DNA of 32,682 bases, from the IMG/VR virus record IMGVR_UViG_3300009059_000037, positions 1 to 32,682 of that record. One strand, 5' to 3'. Position numbers and translations under genes: made by a program. Positions 16,293 to 22,757 of this stretch are shown here, one piece after another (within the stretch, counting starts at the first letter, position 1; every line of letters starts with the position of its first letter). Under the pieces are notes generated by a model. The model was not told the DNA's origin, searched no databases, and saw only the letters and a list, made by a program, of their open reading frames with translations. The stretch is from a virus.

Positions 16293-16327
16293 TTACTACT
16301 CCCTCTTCCAACTATTTTTATTTTTTA

Positions 16328-18421
16328 TTACGCAACAAGTGTTCCGACAACAGTAACTGTTGAGTTATTGTTAACGGTTGTAACCTGAAGTTGTACGTTT
16401 GATCCTGAAATACCTGCTGAAACTGATGACGCTGAGCCATTTGTTCCGACAATTCCGTATTCAGTAATTGCAATGTTGTCTGAAGTATCAAGTGTCAAGA
16501 GGACCTTTGAGATTTCAGTATGTGTTCCGTAGGCAACCTTTACAAGGTATTCTGCTGAACGGTAGTCAGCCTTTGCAAAAGCGTGGGCTGTCTGAACTCC
16601 TGCTGTTGGTGCTGAGAGTGTTGCTGCAACTTGCTTAGCAACTGAGTTTAACTCAACTGCTGTGAAGTTTGGAACAACTGCTTCAAGAGCATCTACTGCA
16701 CGGACATCTGTGAAGTAAAGGTTTGTTGTACCCTCATCAAGATCATCAGTATCAGAATCTGCTACACCGTTTTCTGCGGTAATAACAAGGCCTGAACCTG
16801 AACCTGTTATGGTAATGTTAGTCTTTGTAGCGCCAGTCAAAAGATCTGCTGCTGAAGCCTTGGCACGAGCATCTGTAAAGTACTGTGCTGTTCCTTCTGC
16901 AACATCATCTGTATCAAGTGCATCTGCGTGTGCAATTGCTGCTGCTTGTGCAGCATTTGCCTTTGAAGTAGCGTCTGCTGATGCTGTGGCCTCTGCTGCA
17001 GACTTTGCTGCGTTAGCCTTGCTTGTTGCATCTGCTGAAGCAGTTGCTTCTGCTGCTGCTTGTGCAGCGTTTGCCTTGCTTGTTGCATCTGCTGAAGCAG
17101 TTGCTACTGAGGCTGAATCACCTGATACTCTAAGTGCTGCTTCTGCAGCAACCTTTGAAGTTGCATCTGATGAAGCAGTTGCTTCTGCACCTGACTTAGC
17201 ATTGTTAGCCTTTGTAGTTGCGTCTGCTGATGCTGTAGCCTCTGCTGCTGCTTGTGCAGCATTTGCCTTTGAAGTAGCGTCTGATGCAGCGTTTGATTCT
17301 GCTGTATCTACATAACCCTTAGTTGCTGCATGTAATGATGATGTAGGGGCACCTGACAATGTCAAGGCTCCAGTCATTGTGTCGCCAGCCTTTGCTACCT
17401 TTTCACCAACTGCTGTAGCAAGGTCTGTTGCATAATTTGGATTATCTGAAATTGCTGCTGCTAATTCATTAAGTGTATCAAGAAGTGCTGGTGCTGAGTC
17501 AACAAGTGCTGCAACTTCGGCATCTGTGTAAGCATTTGCTGCTGCTTGTGCTGCATCTGCTTTTGCAGTAGCATCTGCTGCTGCTGTTGCTTCTGCTGCT
17601 GCTTGTGCAGCATTTGCCTTTGAAGTAGCGTCTGCTGATGCTGTAGCAACTGATGCTGAATCTCCAGAAACTCTAAGTGCTGCTTCTGCTGCTACTTTGT
17701 TAGTTGCATCTGTTGCTGCTGCTGAGATAGCGTCTGCTTCTGCTGCGTCAGCCTTAGTTGTAGCATCTGCTGATGCTGTTGAAATTGCATCTGCTTCTGC
17801 TTGATCTGCGTAACCACGAGTTGCAAGAACATCTGCACCCCACTTAACAGAAGAGCCTGCTGCTGGAGTAAGAACGATATGAGAATCAGAGTTGATTGTC
17901 ATTGCTCCTGCCCCAGTGAAGTTAAGTGTATCTCCAATAGTCTTATTTGTTAATGTCTGTGTGTTCGTTGTTCCAACTACCGCACCTGTTGCACCGTGTG
18001 CTGCTGTTGCTGCTTCGTGATCTGAAAGATCTCCTGCTACTACATCTGCTTCTGCTGCTCCTGTACCTGCTGCATCATATGCAGCGTTAGTTGCATCAAG
18101 TGCTCTTTGGTTTGTGAAATATTGGTTAATTGTGCCCTCACCAAGATCATCGGTATCGTGGTTTGAAATATCTGATACTGTACCAGTTACGTTACCAATC
18201 AAGTCTGCTGTAATATCACCAGCAGCAAAATCTCCAGTAGCATCACGCTTTACAACTGTGTTTGCTGTGTTAGCAGATGTTGCTGTACCACCAATAAGAT
18301 CAATAATATAATTTTGATCTGCTGTTTTCTTTGTAAGAACGTCAAAGTTGTTGACTGTCGCTGTTGTACCTTCAACAATGAGACCACTCTTAATTTTAAA
18401 ATCTTTATTTACTGTTGCCAT
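16328..18421 (-). CDS. Long Ala-rich coiled-coil tail fibre
   Basis: A 697-residue fibre. It begins with the shared MATVNKDFKIKSGLIV head. About residues 200-560 are low-complexity helical repeats built from ADATSKANAAQAAAEA, interrupted by a DTLNELAAAISDNPNYA unit and a HAATKGYVDTAE connector. The block AALRVSGDSASVATASADA occurs twice, identical. Segments DTDDLGEGTINQYFTNQRA and DTDDLDEGTTNLYFTDVRA are also repeats of each other. The last 90 residues (YRSAEYLVKVAYG, ITEYGIVG) form a beta knob homologous to that of the gene at 18439-18888. Such fibres are typically trimeric coiled coils with a receptor-binding tip. The ATG has an AAGGAG site; no own promoter is seen, so it may be co-transcribed with the gene upstream. 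Confidence 0.85.
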   Translation of the reverse strand: MATVNKDFKIKSGLIVEGTTATVNNFDVLTKKTADQNYIIDLIGGTATSANTANTVVKRDATGDFAAGDITADLIGNVTGTVSDISNHDTDDLGEGTINQYFTNQRALDATNAAYDAAGTGAAEADVVAGDLSDHEAATAAHGATGAVVGTTNTQTLTNKTIGDTLNFTGAGAMTINSDSHIVLTPAAGSSVKWGADVLATRGYADQAEADAISTASADATTKADAAEADAISAAATDATNKVAAEAALRVSGDSASVATASADATSKANAAQAAAEATAAADATAKADAAQAAANAYTDAEVAALVDSAPALLDTLNELAAAISDNPNYATDLATAVGEKVAKAGDTMTGALTLSGAPTSSLHAATKGYVDTAESNAASDATSKANAAQAAAEATASADATTKANNAKSGAEATASSDATSKVAAEAALRVSGDSASVATASADATSKANAAQAAAEATASADATSKANAAKSAAEATASADATSKANAAQAAAIAHADALDTDDVAEGTAQYFTDARAKASAADLLTGATKTNITITGSGSGLVITAENGVADSDTDDLDEGTTNLYFTDVRAVDALEAVVPNFTAVELNSVAKQVAATLSAPTAGVQTAHAFAKADYRSAEYLVKVAYGTHTEISKVLLTLDTSDNIAITEYGIVGTNGSASSVSAGISGSNVQLQVTTVNNNSTVTVVGTLVA
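16900..17800 (-). repeat. Ala-rich coding repeats in the fibre gene
   Basis: The DNA here is a patchwork of imperfect direct repeats encoding ADATSKANAAQAAAEA. Two stretches (about 17060-17180 and 17600-17720) encode an identical block of more than 35 residues, though with synonymous differences, so the duplication is not recent. Confidence 0.7.
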
Positions 18422-18438
18422 TTTTTATATCTCCTTAG

Positions 18439-18888
18439 TTATGCCTTAAGTCCCATACGAGCATATCGTACGGTGACTGGCTTGATCGCAGGATCTGGAG
18501 TGACTGATAAAGCCACGGTATTTCCAGTGCGAGAGACATTAATGGTGCCAATATTCCCATCATTGTCGATTGTTCCATACTCATTAACAGATACATCTGT
18601 ACCGTCAACAAGAATACTTATTTCGGTTGCATAGAACTTATTGTCCCCTGCTGTAGTCTTGGATATTGAAATAATATACTTGACCATTCGCCATTGTGTG
18701 GCATCAAAATTATCAATTACAGTTACGTTTTGAATATCCGCAATTGTATTTTCGTTGTTGTTACCTGCTGATCCCAACTCTGTTGCTTGGGATGAAAGGG
18801 TATCAATTAAATCTACATAATTTTCTTGAGTGGGTCTATCACCTGTTTGGAATAACCCCTTAACGCTTGAAACTGATATCTTAGCCAT
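18439..18888 (-). CDS. Small adhesin with YxxxYGxI knob
   Basis: A 149-residue protein. Residues 1-55 are helical (MAKISVSSVKGLFQTGDRP, ENYVDLIDTLSSQA). Residues about 60-149 form a beta knob: QWRMVKYIISISKTTAG, then VSVNEYGTIDNDGNIG, then VALSVTPDPAIKPVTV. This aligns with the C-terminal knob of the 697-residue fibre (EYLVKVAYGTHTEIS, ITEYGIVGTNG, NVQLQVTTVNN). It is thus a short stand-alone carrier of the same tip. An extended -10 lies six bases before the ATG with no ribosome binding site, so a leaderless message is likely. Confidence 0.75.
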   Translation of the reverse strand: MAKISVSSVKGLFQTGDRPTQENYVDLIDTLSSQATELGSAGNNNENTIADIQNVTVIDNFDATQWRMVKYIISISKTTAGDNKFYATEISILVDGTDVSVNEYGTIDNDGNIGTINVSRTGNTVALSVTPDPAIKPVTVRYARMGLKA

Positions 18889-18894
18889 AATGGT

Positions 18895-18903
18895 ATTATA
18901 GCA
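18895..18903 (-). promoter_or_regulatory. Extended -10 promoter, leaderless type
   Basis: TGCTATAAT on the minus strand, six bases before the ATG at 18888. It probably also serves the two fibre genes downstream, which lack visible promoters of their own. Confidence 0.6.
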
Positions 18904-18918
18904 TCTATTTCTAACTAA

Positions 18919-19143
18919 TTAAAGAATGTAATTGCTGTATCCAATTACTTGTAGGGGAATTGCTGGGGTATTTCCTAAGCCAATTGCCTGTACCTGTATT
19001 GCTGTAAAACGAACCCTAAAGGGTAATACTTCGCTTATAGATACAGTTCTTTCAAGGTTTTCTATTTGAACTACTGGGTAGTCAATTGGGAAAATTCGTT
19101 TTGTGTTGTTACTTAGTTCATCAAGAATTATTGCTGTGGCCAT
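18919..19143 (-). CDS. Small unknown protein coupled to a BppU-like gene
   Basis: A 74-residue protein beginning MATAIILDELSNNTKRIFP, followed by beta-strand-like sequence (VQIENLERTVSISEVLPFRV) and a C-terminal QVIGYSNYIL. It is not recognised. The ATG overlaps the upstream stop by one base (TAATG), so it is translated together with the BppU-like gene; a second BppU-like gene at 27873-28253 is likewise followed by a coupled mini-gene. A small structural partner is plausible, not proven. Confidence 0.6.
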   Translation of the reverse strand: MATAIILDELSNNTKRIFPIDYPVVQIENLERTVSISEVLPFRVRFTAIQVQAIGLGNTPAIPLQVIGYSNYIL

Positions 19144-19559
19144 TAATCTGTTACATCTTCAAGAATTTTCATGCTGCCCTGAGCAACTGTCCAAACTCTT
19201 GTTGGGTCTGACACTTGAATATCAAAGATGTCTCCTGTTTGTAAGACATTAGACTCTTCTGCTGTAAGCCAAACTGTAAACTCTCCAACTAAATCGTCTT
19301 CATCTGCAACTGGATGCAATGCCATGATTGTAGTTGCGTTATCAGTGATGACTCCTTTGTCTGCTGCAAGGGTTGGTCTTTTAATCTTCATAGCGATGTC
19401 CCATTCAGATCCAGCACCCTTTAAAATTAGCGGGACCTTTGCATCATCAGTTACATAAACCTTAAAGCCAGAAGTATCTCCACGAACTACAGTCCAAACA
19501 ACTGTAGGAGGTTTATTTCCTATGTCGTATGATGTTTGAGATCCTCTTAAAGTTGCCAT
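19143..19559 (-). CDS. BppU-like baseplate/adhesin attachment protein 1
   Basis: A 138-residue beta-rich protein. The hallmark is an early VVWTVVRGDTSGFKVYV strand pair, then a middle with LILKGAGSEWDIAMKIKRP, and the ending IFDIQVSDPTRVWTVAQGSMKILEDVTD, quoted here in part as DIFDIQVSDPTRVWTVAQG. The order (strand with rGDT, description of a constraint, an EFTVWL strand, output strand ending in DVT) recalls the N-terminal domain of phage upper baseplate protein BppU. Two relatives occur at 26596-27027 and 27873-28253. It probably connects adhesins to the baseplate. An extended -10 lies five bases before the ATG, so the message should be leaderless. Confidence 0.68.
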   Translation of the reverse strand: MATLRGSQTSYDIGNKPPTVVWTVVRGDTSGFKVYVTDDAKVPLILKGAGSEWDIAMKIKRPTLAADKGVITDNATTIMALHPVADEDDLVGEFTVWLTAEESNVLQTGDIFDIQVSDPTRVWTVAQGSMKILEDVTD

Positions 19560-19564
19560 GGTTT

Positions 19565-19573
19565 ATTATATCA
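19565..19573 (-). promoter_or_regulatory. Extended -10 promoter, leaderless type
   Basis: TGATATAAT on the minus strand, five bases before the ATG at 19559. With the usual six or seven bases to the transcription start, the RNA would begin at the start codon itself. Confidence 0.6.
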
Positions 19574-19576
19574 CTA

Positions 19577-20086
19577 TTAGGCTAGTCCAGCCTTTAGTGC
19601 CCCCCATGTACCGTTGCCTTTTGCCTCAACAATAATTGTTCCAGCAGTAGCAGCCTGTGCTACTATTCCTACTGCTCCTGAACCACCTGCAGGTCTTGAG
19701 TTTGTCAAGCCTCCAGTGGCTCCAACATAAAGAACATCTCCGTTAGCGAAAGAACTTGTATTAATATTGTTTAAAACTCCTGCAACTACAACAACTCCTG
19801 ATGCACCTGATGCTATCGCTTGTTTTGCTAATCCTAGAATTGGGGAAGTTGTTGGTGTTGCTTTTGAAACTGTTGTTGCTGTTGTGTATCCCGTTGCATA
19901 TACGGGAGATCCTGCTGTAATTGCAGATCCAGAATTATTTATAACATTAATTTGAATAATAGATAAATTTAAAGCGCTCAGCGTTTGACTTACTTCTGAA
20001 GCCAAGTCTTTAATATCTCCATGAACATTAACTGGATCAGAAGACTCTGGGTATGGTAATGGGAAAGATCCGCTTGTATTTGTCAT
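19577..20086 (-). CDS. Fibre-associated beta protein
   Basis: A 169-residue protein. After a Pro/Ser-rich head (SGSFPLPYPESSDPV) and a short helix (DIKDLASEVSQTLSALNLS) it has a repetitive beta domain: VINNSGSAITAGSPVYATG, PILGLAKQAIASG, VVAGVLNNINTSSFANGD, VLYVGATGGLTNSRP and GAVGIVAQAATAGTIIVEA. This pattern (GxxVYxxG, then GLA, then GD-LYVG-GGLT) is common in tail-fibre domains of marine and freshwater phages. It probably forms a trimeric beta-structure in a fibre. It has its own promoter eight bases before the ATG and is transcribed divergently from the lysozyme gene. Confidence 0.7.
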   Translation of the reverse strand: MTNTSGSFPLPYPESSDPVNVHGDIKDLASEVSQTLSALNLSIIQINVINNSGSAITAGSPVYATGYTTATTVSKATPTTSPILGLAKQAIASGASGVVVVAGVLNNINTSSFANGDVLYVGATGGLTNSRPAGGSGAVGIVAQAATAGTIIVEAKGNGTWGALKAGLA

Positions 20087-20094
20087 AATGATTC

Positions 20095-20103
20095 ATTATA
20101 CCA
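20095..20103 (-). promoter_or_regulatory. Extended -10 promoter, leaderless type
   Basis: TGGTATAAT on the minus strand, eight bases before the ATG at 20086. No ribosome binding site is present in the short leader. Confidence 0.6.
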
Positions 20104-20149
20104 CTTTTCAATGTCTACATTTGCCATTTTAAAAATAATGTGCTCAAAA

Positions 20150-20179
20150 TTGACTTTTGGGGTAAAATTATGTTATACT
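20150..20179 (+). promoter_or_regulatory. Sigma-70-like promoter of the lysozyme gene
   Basis: TTGACT (20150-20155) and TATACT (20174-20179) are 18 bases apart, and TG at 20171-20172 makes an extended -10. This is the most complete promoter in the window. The transcription start is expected near 20186. Confidence 0.8.
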
Positions 20180-20189
20180 TGGTAGTAAC

Positions 20190-20208
20190 AACCCTGAAAG
20201 GGGTTTTT
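20190..20208 (+). promoter_or_regulatory. Promoter-proximal hairpin with U-tract in the lysozyme leader
   Basis: AACCCT and GGGGTT arms (20190-20195 and 20200-20205) close on a GAAA tetraloop and are followed by a T run (20204-20208). It begins about four bases after the predicted transcription start and resembles a rho-independent terminator. It may attenuate or time lysozyme expression, protect the 5-prime end, or stop leftward antisense transcripts; the sequence cannot tell which. Confidence 0.55.
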
Positions 20209-20228
20209 CGTTTCTAAGGAGGAAACAG

Positions 20229-20777
20229 ATGAACATAACACAAGATAAACAAAAACTCATCGGAATACTCACGATTATAGTAATGTCAGCACAAGGTTTA
20301 AATGCTGCTAATGCTAGTGAACGCAACAACTTAAGTACAAAACCTGTAGTTGTAACAAGTCAAGCCTCGCAAGAGGCTTTAAGTGTTTCTACAGAGCAAA
20401 AATTAAAAAAGTTTGAAAATAAGGGTTCTCTAACCGATGGTGAACTCAAGGAACTTTTATACCTCGTTGGCTTTAGGGGCAACGATCTAAAGGAGGCTTG
20501 GGCAATAGCCAAAAAAGAGTCTAATGGACAACCAATCAGATTTAATGGAAATACTGGGACTGGCGACAGTTCTTATGGTATGTTTCAGATTAATATGATT
20601 GGCATGCTAGGTCCTGATCGTAGAGACAAGTTTAACCTTGTAACTAACTCAGACCTTCTAAATCCCGTTGTAAATGCACAAATTGCATTTCATATGTCAA
20701 ACGGTGGAAAAGATTGGTCAGCCTGGAAAGGCTTGACTCCAAGAACTAAAGAATGGATGAATCGCTTTCCTGAATAG
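20229..20777 (+). CDS. Secreted lysozyme-like / transglycosylase (endolysin)
   Basis: A 182-residue protein that would cleave the glycan strands of peptidoglycan. The N-terminus is signal-like: MNITQDKQKLIGILTIIVMS, a hydrophobic stretch with an Ala-Asn-Ala site near residue 29. The catalytic domain (about residues 85-182) has AWAIAKKESNGQPIRFNG with the probable catalytic Glu, then TGDSSYGMFQINMIG and AFHMSNGGKDWSAWKG, as in soluble lytic transglycosylase-like lysozymes. The start is fixed by AAGGAGG six bases before the ATG and by the promoter upstream. It is the only rightward gene in the first 28 kb and overlaps the next minus-strand gene tail-to-tail by 32 bases. A secreted endolysin would not need a classical holin for export. 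Confidence 0.88.
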   Translation: MNITQDKQKLIGILTIIVMSAQGLNAANASERNNLSTKPVVVTSQASQEALSVSTEQKLKKFENKGSLTDGELKELLYLVGFRGNDLKEAWAIAKKESNGQPIRFNGNTGTGDSSYGMFQINMIGMLGPDRRDKFNLVTNSDLLNPVVNAQIAFHMSNGGKDWSAWKGLTPRTKEWMNRFPE

Positions 20778-20955
20778 GATTGTCAGACAAATCTGAGTAA
20801 AAAGACTGAGTATCTGGGTTAAATTTTGTTCCTACGGGAATATCATTTAGCCCAGATATTTCTTTTATAAAGGCTGCTTCGGCTTCTGGGGAAACATCAA
20901 ATGTAGCCTGAACTACATTGTCTACTATTAGGGCAAAACTTCTTGGCTCTGTCAT
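20746..20955 (-). CDS. Small VDNVV-module protein
   Basis: A 69-residue protein (MTEPRSFALIVDNVVQATFD, then VSPEAEAAFIKEISG and IPVGTKFNPDTQSFYSD). The start ATG overlaps the zinc-ribbon stop upstream by one base (TAATG). A longer frame opens at 21066, but that would run through the zinc-ribbon gene in another frame and is rejected. The order of a V(I/V)D strand, a helix ending in Ala-Ala, and a closing FDG/FYS turn is similar to modules in the genes at 11396-11863 and 22365-22745. Function is unknown. Its 3-prime end overlaps the lysozyme gene by 32 bases. Confidence 0.65.
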   Translation of the reverse strand: MTEPRSFALIVDNVVQATFDVSPEAEAAFIKEISGLNDIPVGTKFNPDTQSFYSDLSDNPIQESDSSIL

Positions 20956-21197
20956 TACTCGATCTCCTCTGTATATAGTTCTTTCTCTTTGCCCCATTTT
21001 CCTATAGGGCATTCTGCATGTGGGAGTTTTGTTTTTGCTTCCATAAAACAACCACACTTTTTGCACTGCTTGGTCATCTTAATCAAATGCTTACATCCTA
21101 GACAGGCAGCAAGTCTTGCTTCTGCAACCTCTGGCTTGACCCTACCAATATTTTTATTAAACATATCCCAAGGTCTTACTGGTTTGTCTTCTGACAT
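20955..21197 (-). CDS. Zinc-ribbon miniprotein 1
   Basis: An 80-residue protein with five Cys in a C-x2-C, C-x2-C-x-C, C pattern: CLGCKHLI, then QCKKCGCFMEAKTKL and CPIGKW. The likely role is binding one zinc ion. The helix before it (PEVAEARLAA) precedes the first CxxC, as in DUF6171-like phage miniproteins. A paralogue at 22124-22351 shares QCKKCGCFM and CPIGKW. Proteins like this commonly sit next to glycosyltransferase genes in environmental phages, as here. It has a ribosome binding site (AAGGGAG) and its own promoter. Confidence 0.78.
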   Translation of the reverse strand: MSEDKPVRPWDMFNKNIGRVKPEVAEARLAACLGCKHLIKMTKQCKKCGCFMEAKTKLPHAECPIGKWGKEKELYTEEIE

Positions 21198-21216
21198 AAA
21201 AACTCCCTTTTTATTA

Positions 21217-21225
21217 ATTATATCA
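21217..21225 (-). promoter_or_regulatory. Extended -10 promoter of the zinc-ribbon gene
   Basis: TGATATAAT on the minus strand, 19 bases before the ATG at 21197. The short leader carries AAGGGAG. The box directly follows the stop codon of the glycosyltransferase gene. Confidence 0.6.
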
Positions 21226-21227
21226 TA

Positions 21228-22145
21228 TCAAGAATCTAGGTGATCTTGATCTACAAAGCAGTCTATCCAGGACTGTAGTGAAGAGATGTCTATTAAAGAG
21301 TATCGTTCGTCAGCCAAATTACCAGTATAAAAATCATTCAGTCTCTGAGCAGATGCCTGGTCATTTTTGATGTGAGCCTCTTGATCTCCATCCCACTGCC
21401 TTTTTCTTTTTTTACCGCTGTAATCATGAAAAATATAATTCCTTGGCGGGGCAATTAACTTAACCCCTTTTTCATAAAACCTAATAGAAAGGGTTTGCTC
21501 CTCTCCATTAAAATATATACATGGATCATATCTAGTATTTAAAAAAGACTCTGTTTTTCCAAAAACCATGCCTGCACAAAAGTATCCAGTAAGCATTCCA
21601 AAATCTTCTCCAATATACTCTGTATATTTACAGTTATATCTTAGTGTCTCACTTTCTGAAATTACCCCCTTTACTGCAGTAGGTCTTTCAAATTTATCAG
21701 AATAAGTGTTTCCATATTCATCATAAACATAACCTTGTGGGTAAGAGGTCAGGATGATCTCACTTGTCCAATTACTATAACATTTTTTATAATCATCAAC
21801 AAGCATCTCGTCCCAGTGTTCAGCAAATCTTGAGTGGCTATCAATTTGCAAGAAGAAGTCATGCTCAGGCTTAATAAAATCTTGAATGTAATTTCTTGCG
21901 TATCCTACTCCAGAAGAATCTACATAGTTGATCTTTTTATATGTGTAGTCTGATACTCCAAATAGGTCAAACAGATTTTCTAGTTTTGGATGTTTGTCAT
22001 CTTCATCCTGAGAAAAAATACAAACGTGAATCTTGCCTAAGTCTTTTGCTTGAGATAATAGACTATACAGGGTGTTTGTTAATTCAGCATCACGGAATGA
22101 TGCTATAGAAACAAATATGCTATCTACCACTTTCCGATTGGACAT
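21228..22145 (-). CDS. GlcNAc-type glycosyltransferase 1
   Basis: A 305-residue GT-A type glycosyltransferase resembling the PF11397 (GlcNAc transferase) family, which moves a sugar from a nucleotide donor to an acceptor. Key motifs are the opening strand SIFVSIASFRDAELTNTLYS, ICxFSQDEDD-like region (CIFSQDEDDKHP), the metal-site strand FFLQIDSHSRFAEHWDEM and FNGEEQTLSIRFYEKGVKLI. The frame is open to 22190, but the ATG at 22145 with GAGG in front is chosen because it lines up with the family start. It overlaps the zinc-ribbon gene upstream by 22 bases. Targets may be virion proteins, host wall glycans or modified DNA; the sequence does not say. Confidence 0.85.
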   Translation of the reverse strand: MSNRKVVDSIFVSIASFRDAELTNTLYSLLSQAKDLGKIHVCIFSQDEDDKHPKLENLFDLFGVSDYTYKKINYVDSSGVGYARNYIQDFIKPEHDFFLQIDSHSRFAEHWDEMLVDDYKKCYSNWTSEIILTSYPQGYVYDEYGNTYSDKFERPTAVKGVISESETLRYNCKYTEYIGEDFGMLTGYFCAGMVFGKTESFLNTRYDPCIYFNGEEQTLSIRFYEKGVKLIAPPRNYIFHDYSGKKRKRQWDGDQEAHIKNDQASAQRLNDFYTGNLADERYSLIDISSLQSWIDCFVDQDHLDS

Positions 22146-22351
22146 GTTGCTGCCTCTAGACCTGTTTTGATTTTCATGAAGCAGCCACACTTTTTACATT
22201 GAGAGGTTACCTGTATCAATTCTGGGCAGGCTTTGCATATCTCAAACCTTTCCTCCCCCAAAGTCTTTTCTGCTTTTTTTGTTTTTGGGTTAAGCAAATC
22301 TAATGGAGTTACTCCATTTTTTGCTTTGTATTCTTCCCAACGACTTGTCAT
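22124..22351 (-). CDS. Zinc-ribbon miniprotein 2
   Basis: A 75-residue protein: a basic N-terminal helix (MTSRWEEYKAKNGVTPLDLL), then ICKACPELIQV, QCKKCGCFMKIKTGL and a terminal CPIGKW. The five Cys match those in the paralogue at 20955-21197, so both likely bind zinc. Its start uses a weak ribosome binding site (AGGAT). The last bases overlap the glycosyltransferase start. The two paralogues bracket the glycosyltransferase gene, which suggests a functional link such as a chaperone or recruiting subunit, though no experiment is known to me. Confidence 0.78.
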   Translation of the reverse strand: MTSRWEEYKAKNGVTPLDLLNPKTKKAEKTLGEERFEICKACPELIQVTSQCKKCGCFMKIKTGLEAATCPIGKW

Positions 22352-22364
22352 TGTTTATCCTATT

Positions 22365-22745
22365 CTACGGTAGAAAATCAGTAACGTCTTGATTTAAAAT
22401 TATAAACTTCTCACCATCAAACTGTGCGTTTGGAGATTGTACATACCTGCCATATGGGTAGTCTGCTAGATCCAATATCTGTGGGCTGCTTAAAAGAATA
22501 CTTCCAAAATATTCAGAGGTATTAAAATCTTCTAAAGTAACTCCATTATTAATTAATCTCACAGTGATTCCTTCATTATCTGGATACTCATTTGATACAT
22601 CAAGTATATCAGTTGTTGCTAAGAACATGCTTGCATAGTTTTTATTTAATGGAAGATCATACAAACATTCTCCATCAATCACCCACACTAATGCCTGCCC
22701 CTTACCTTGATCAGACTGAAACTCTATATCTATATCATTAATCAT
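22365..22745 (-). CDS. Protein with two tandem VIDG-type modules
   Basis: A 126-residue acidic protein made of two similar halves. The first reads LVWVIDGECLYDLPL, then ASMFLATTDILDVSN. The second reads VRLINNGVTLEDFN, then GSILLSSPQILDLADYP and FDGEKF. Both align with the module in the gene at 11396-11863 (FVIDGQVVEIIH, AAILLSSPEIVQVP, YEDGKF). A strong AAAGGAGAAA site precedes the ATG. It follows the PASTA/poly-Thr gene, with 12 bases between. Function is unknown; repetition within one gene suggests duplication of a protein-binding unit. Confidence 0.7.
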   Translation of the reverse strand: MINDIDIEFQSDQGKGQALVWVIDGECLYDLPLNKNYASMFLATTDILDVSNEYPDNEGITVRLINNGVTLEDFNTSEYFGSILLSSPQILDLADYPYGRYVQSPNAQFDGEKFIILNQDVTDFLP

Positions 22746-22757
22746 TTATTTTCTCCT

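Noticed and set aside
16809-17315. A 168-codon plus-strand Ala/Val-rich frame and Gln-rich frames in the same stretch
   Set aside because: They are mirror images of the Ala repeat codons of the fibre gene (GCT, GCA read in other frames), not independent genes.
20778-20810. Terminator after the lysozyme gene
   Set aside because: A short near-palindrome (TTGTC and GACAA) is present but has no workable loop and no T-run.
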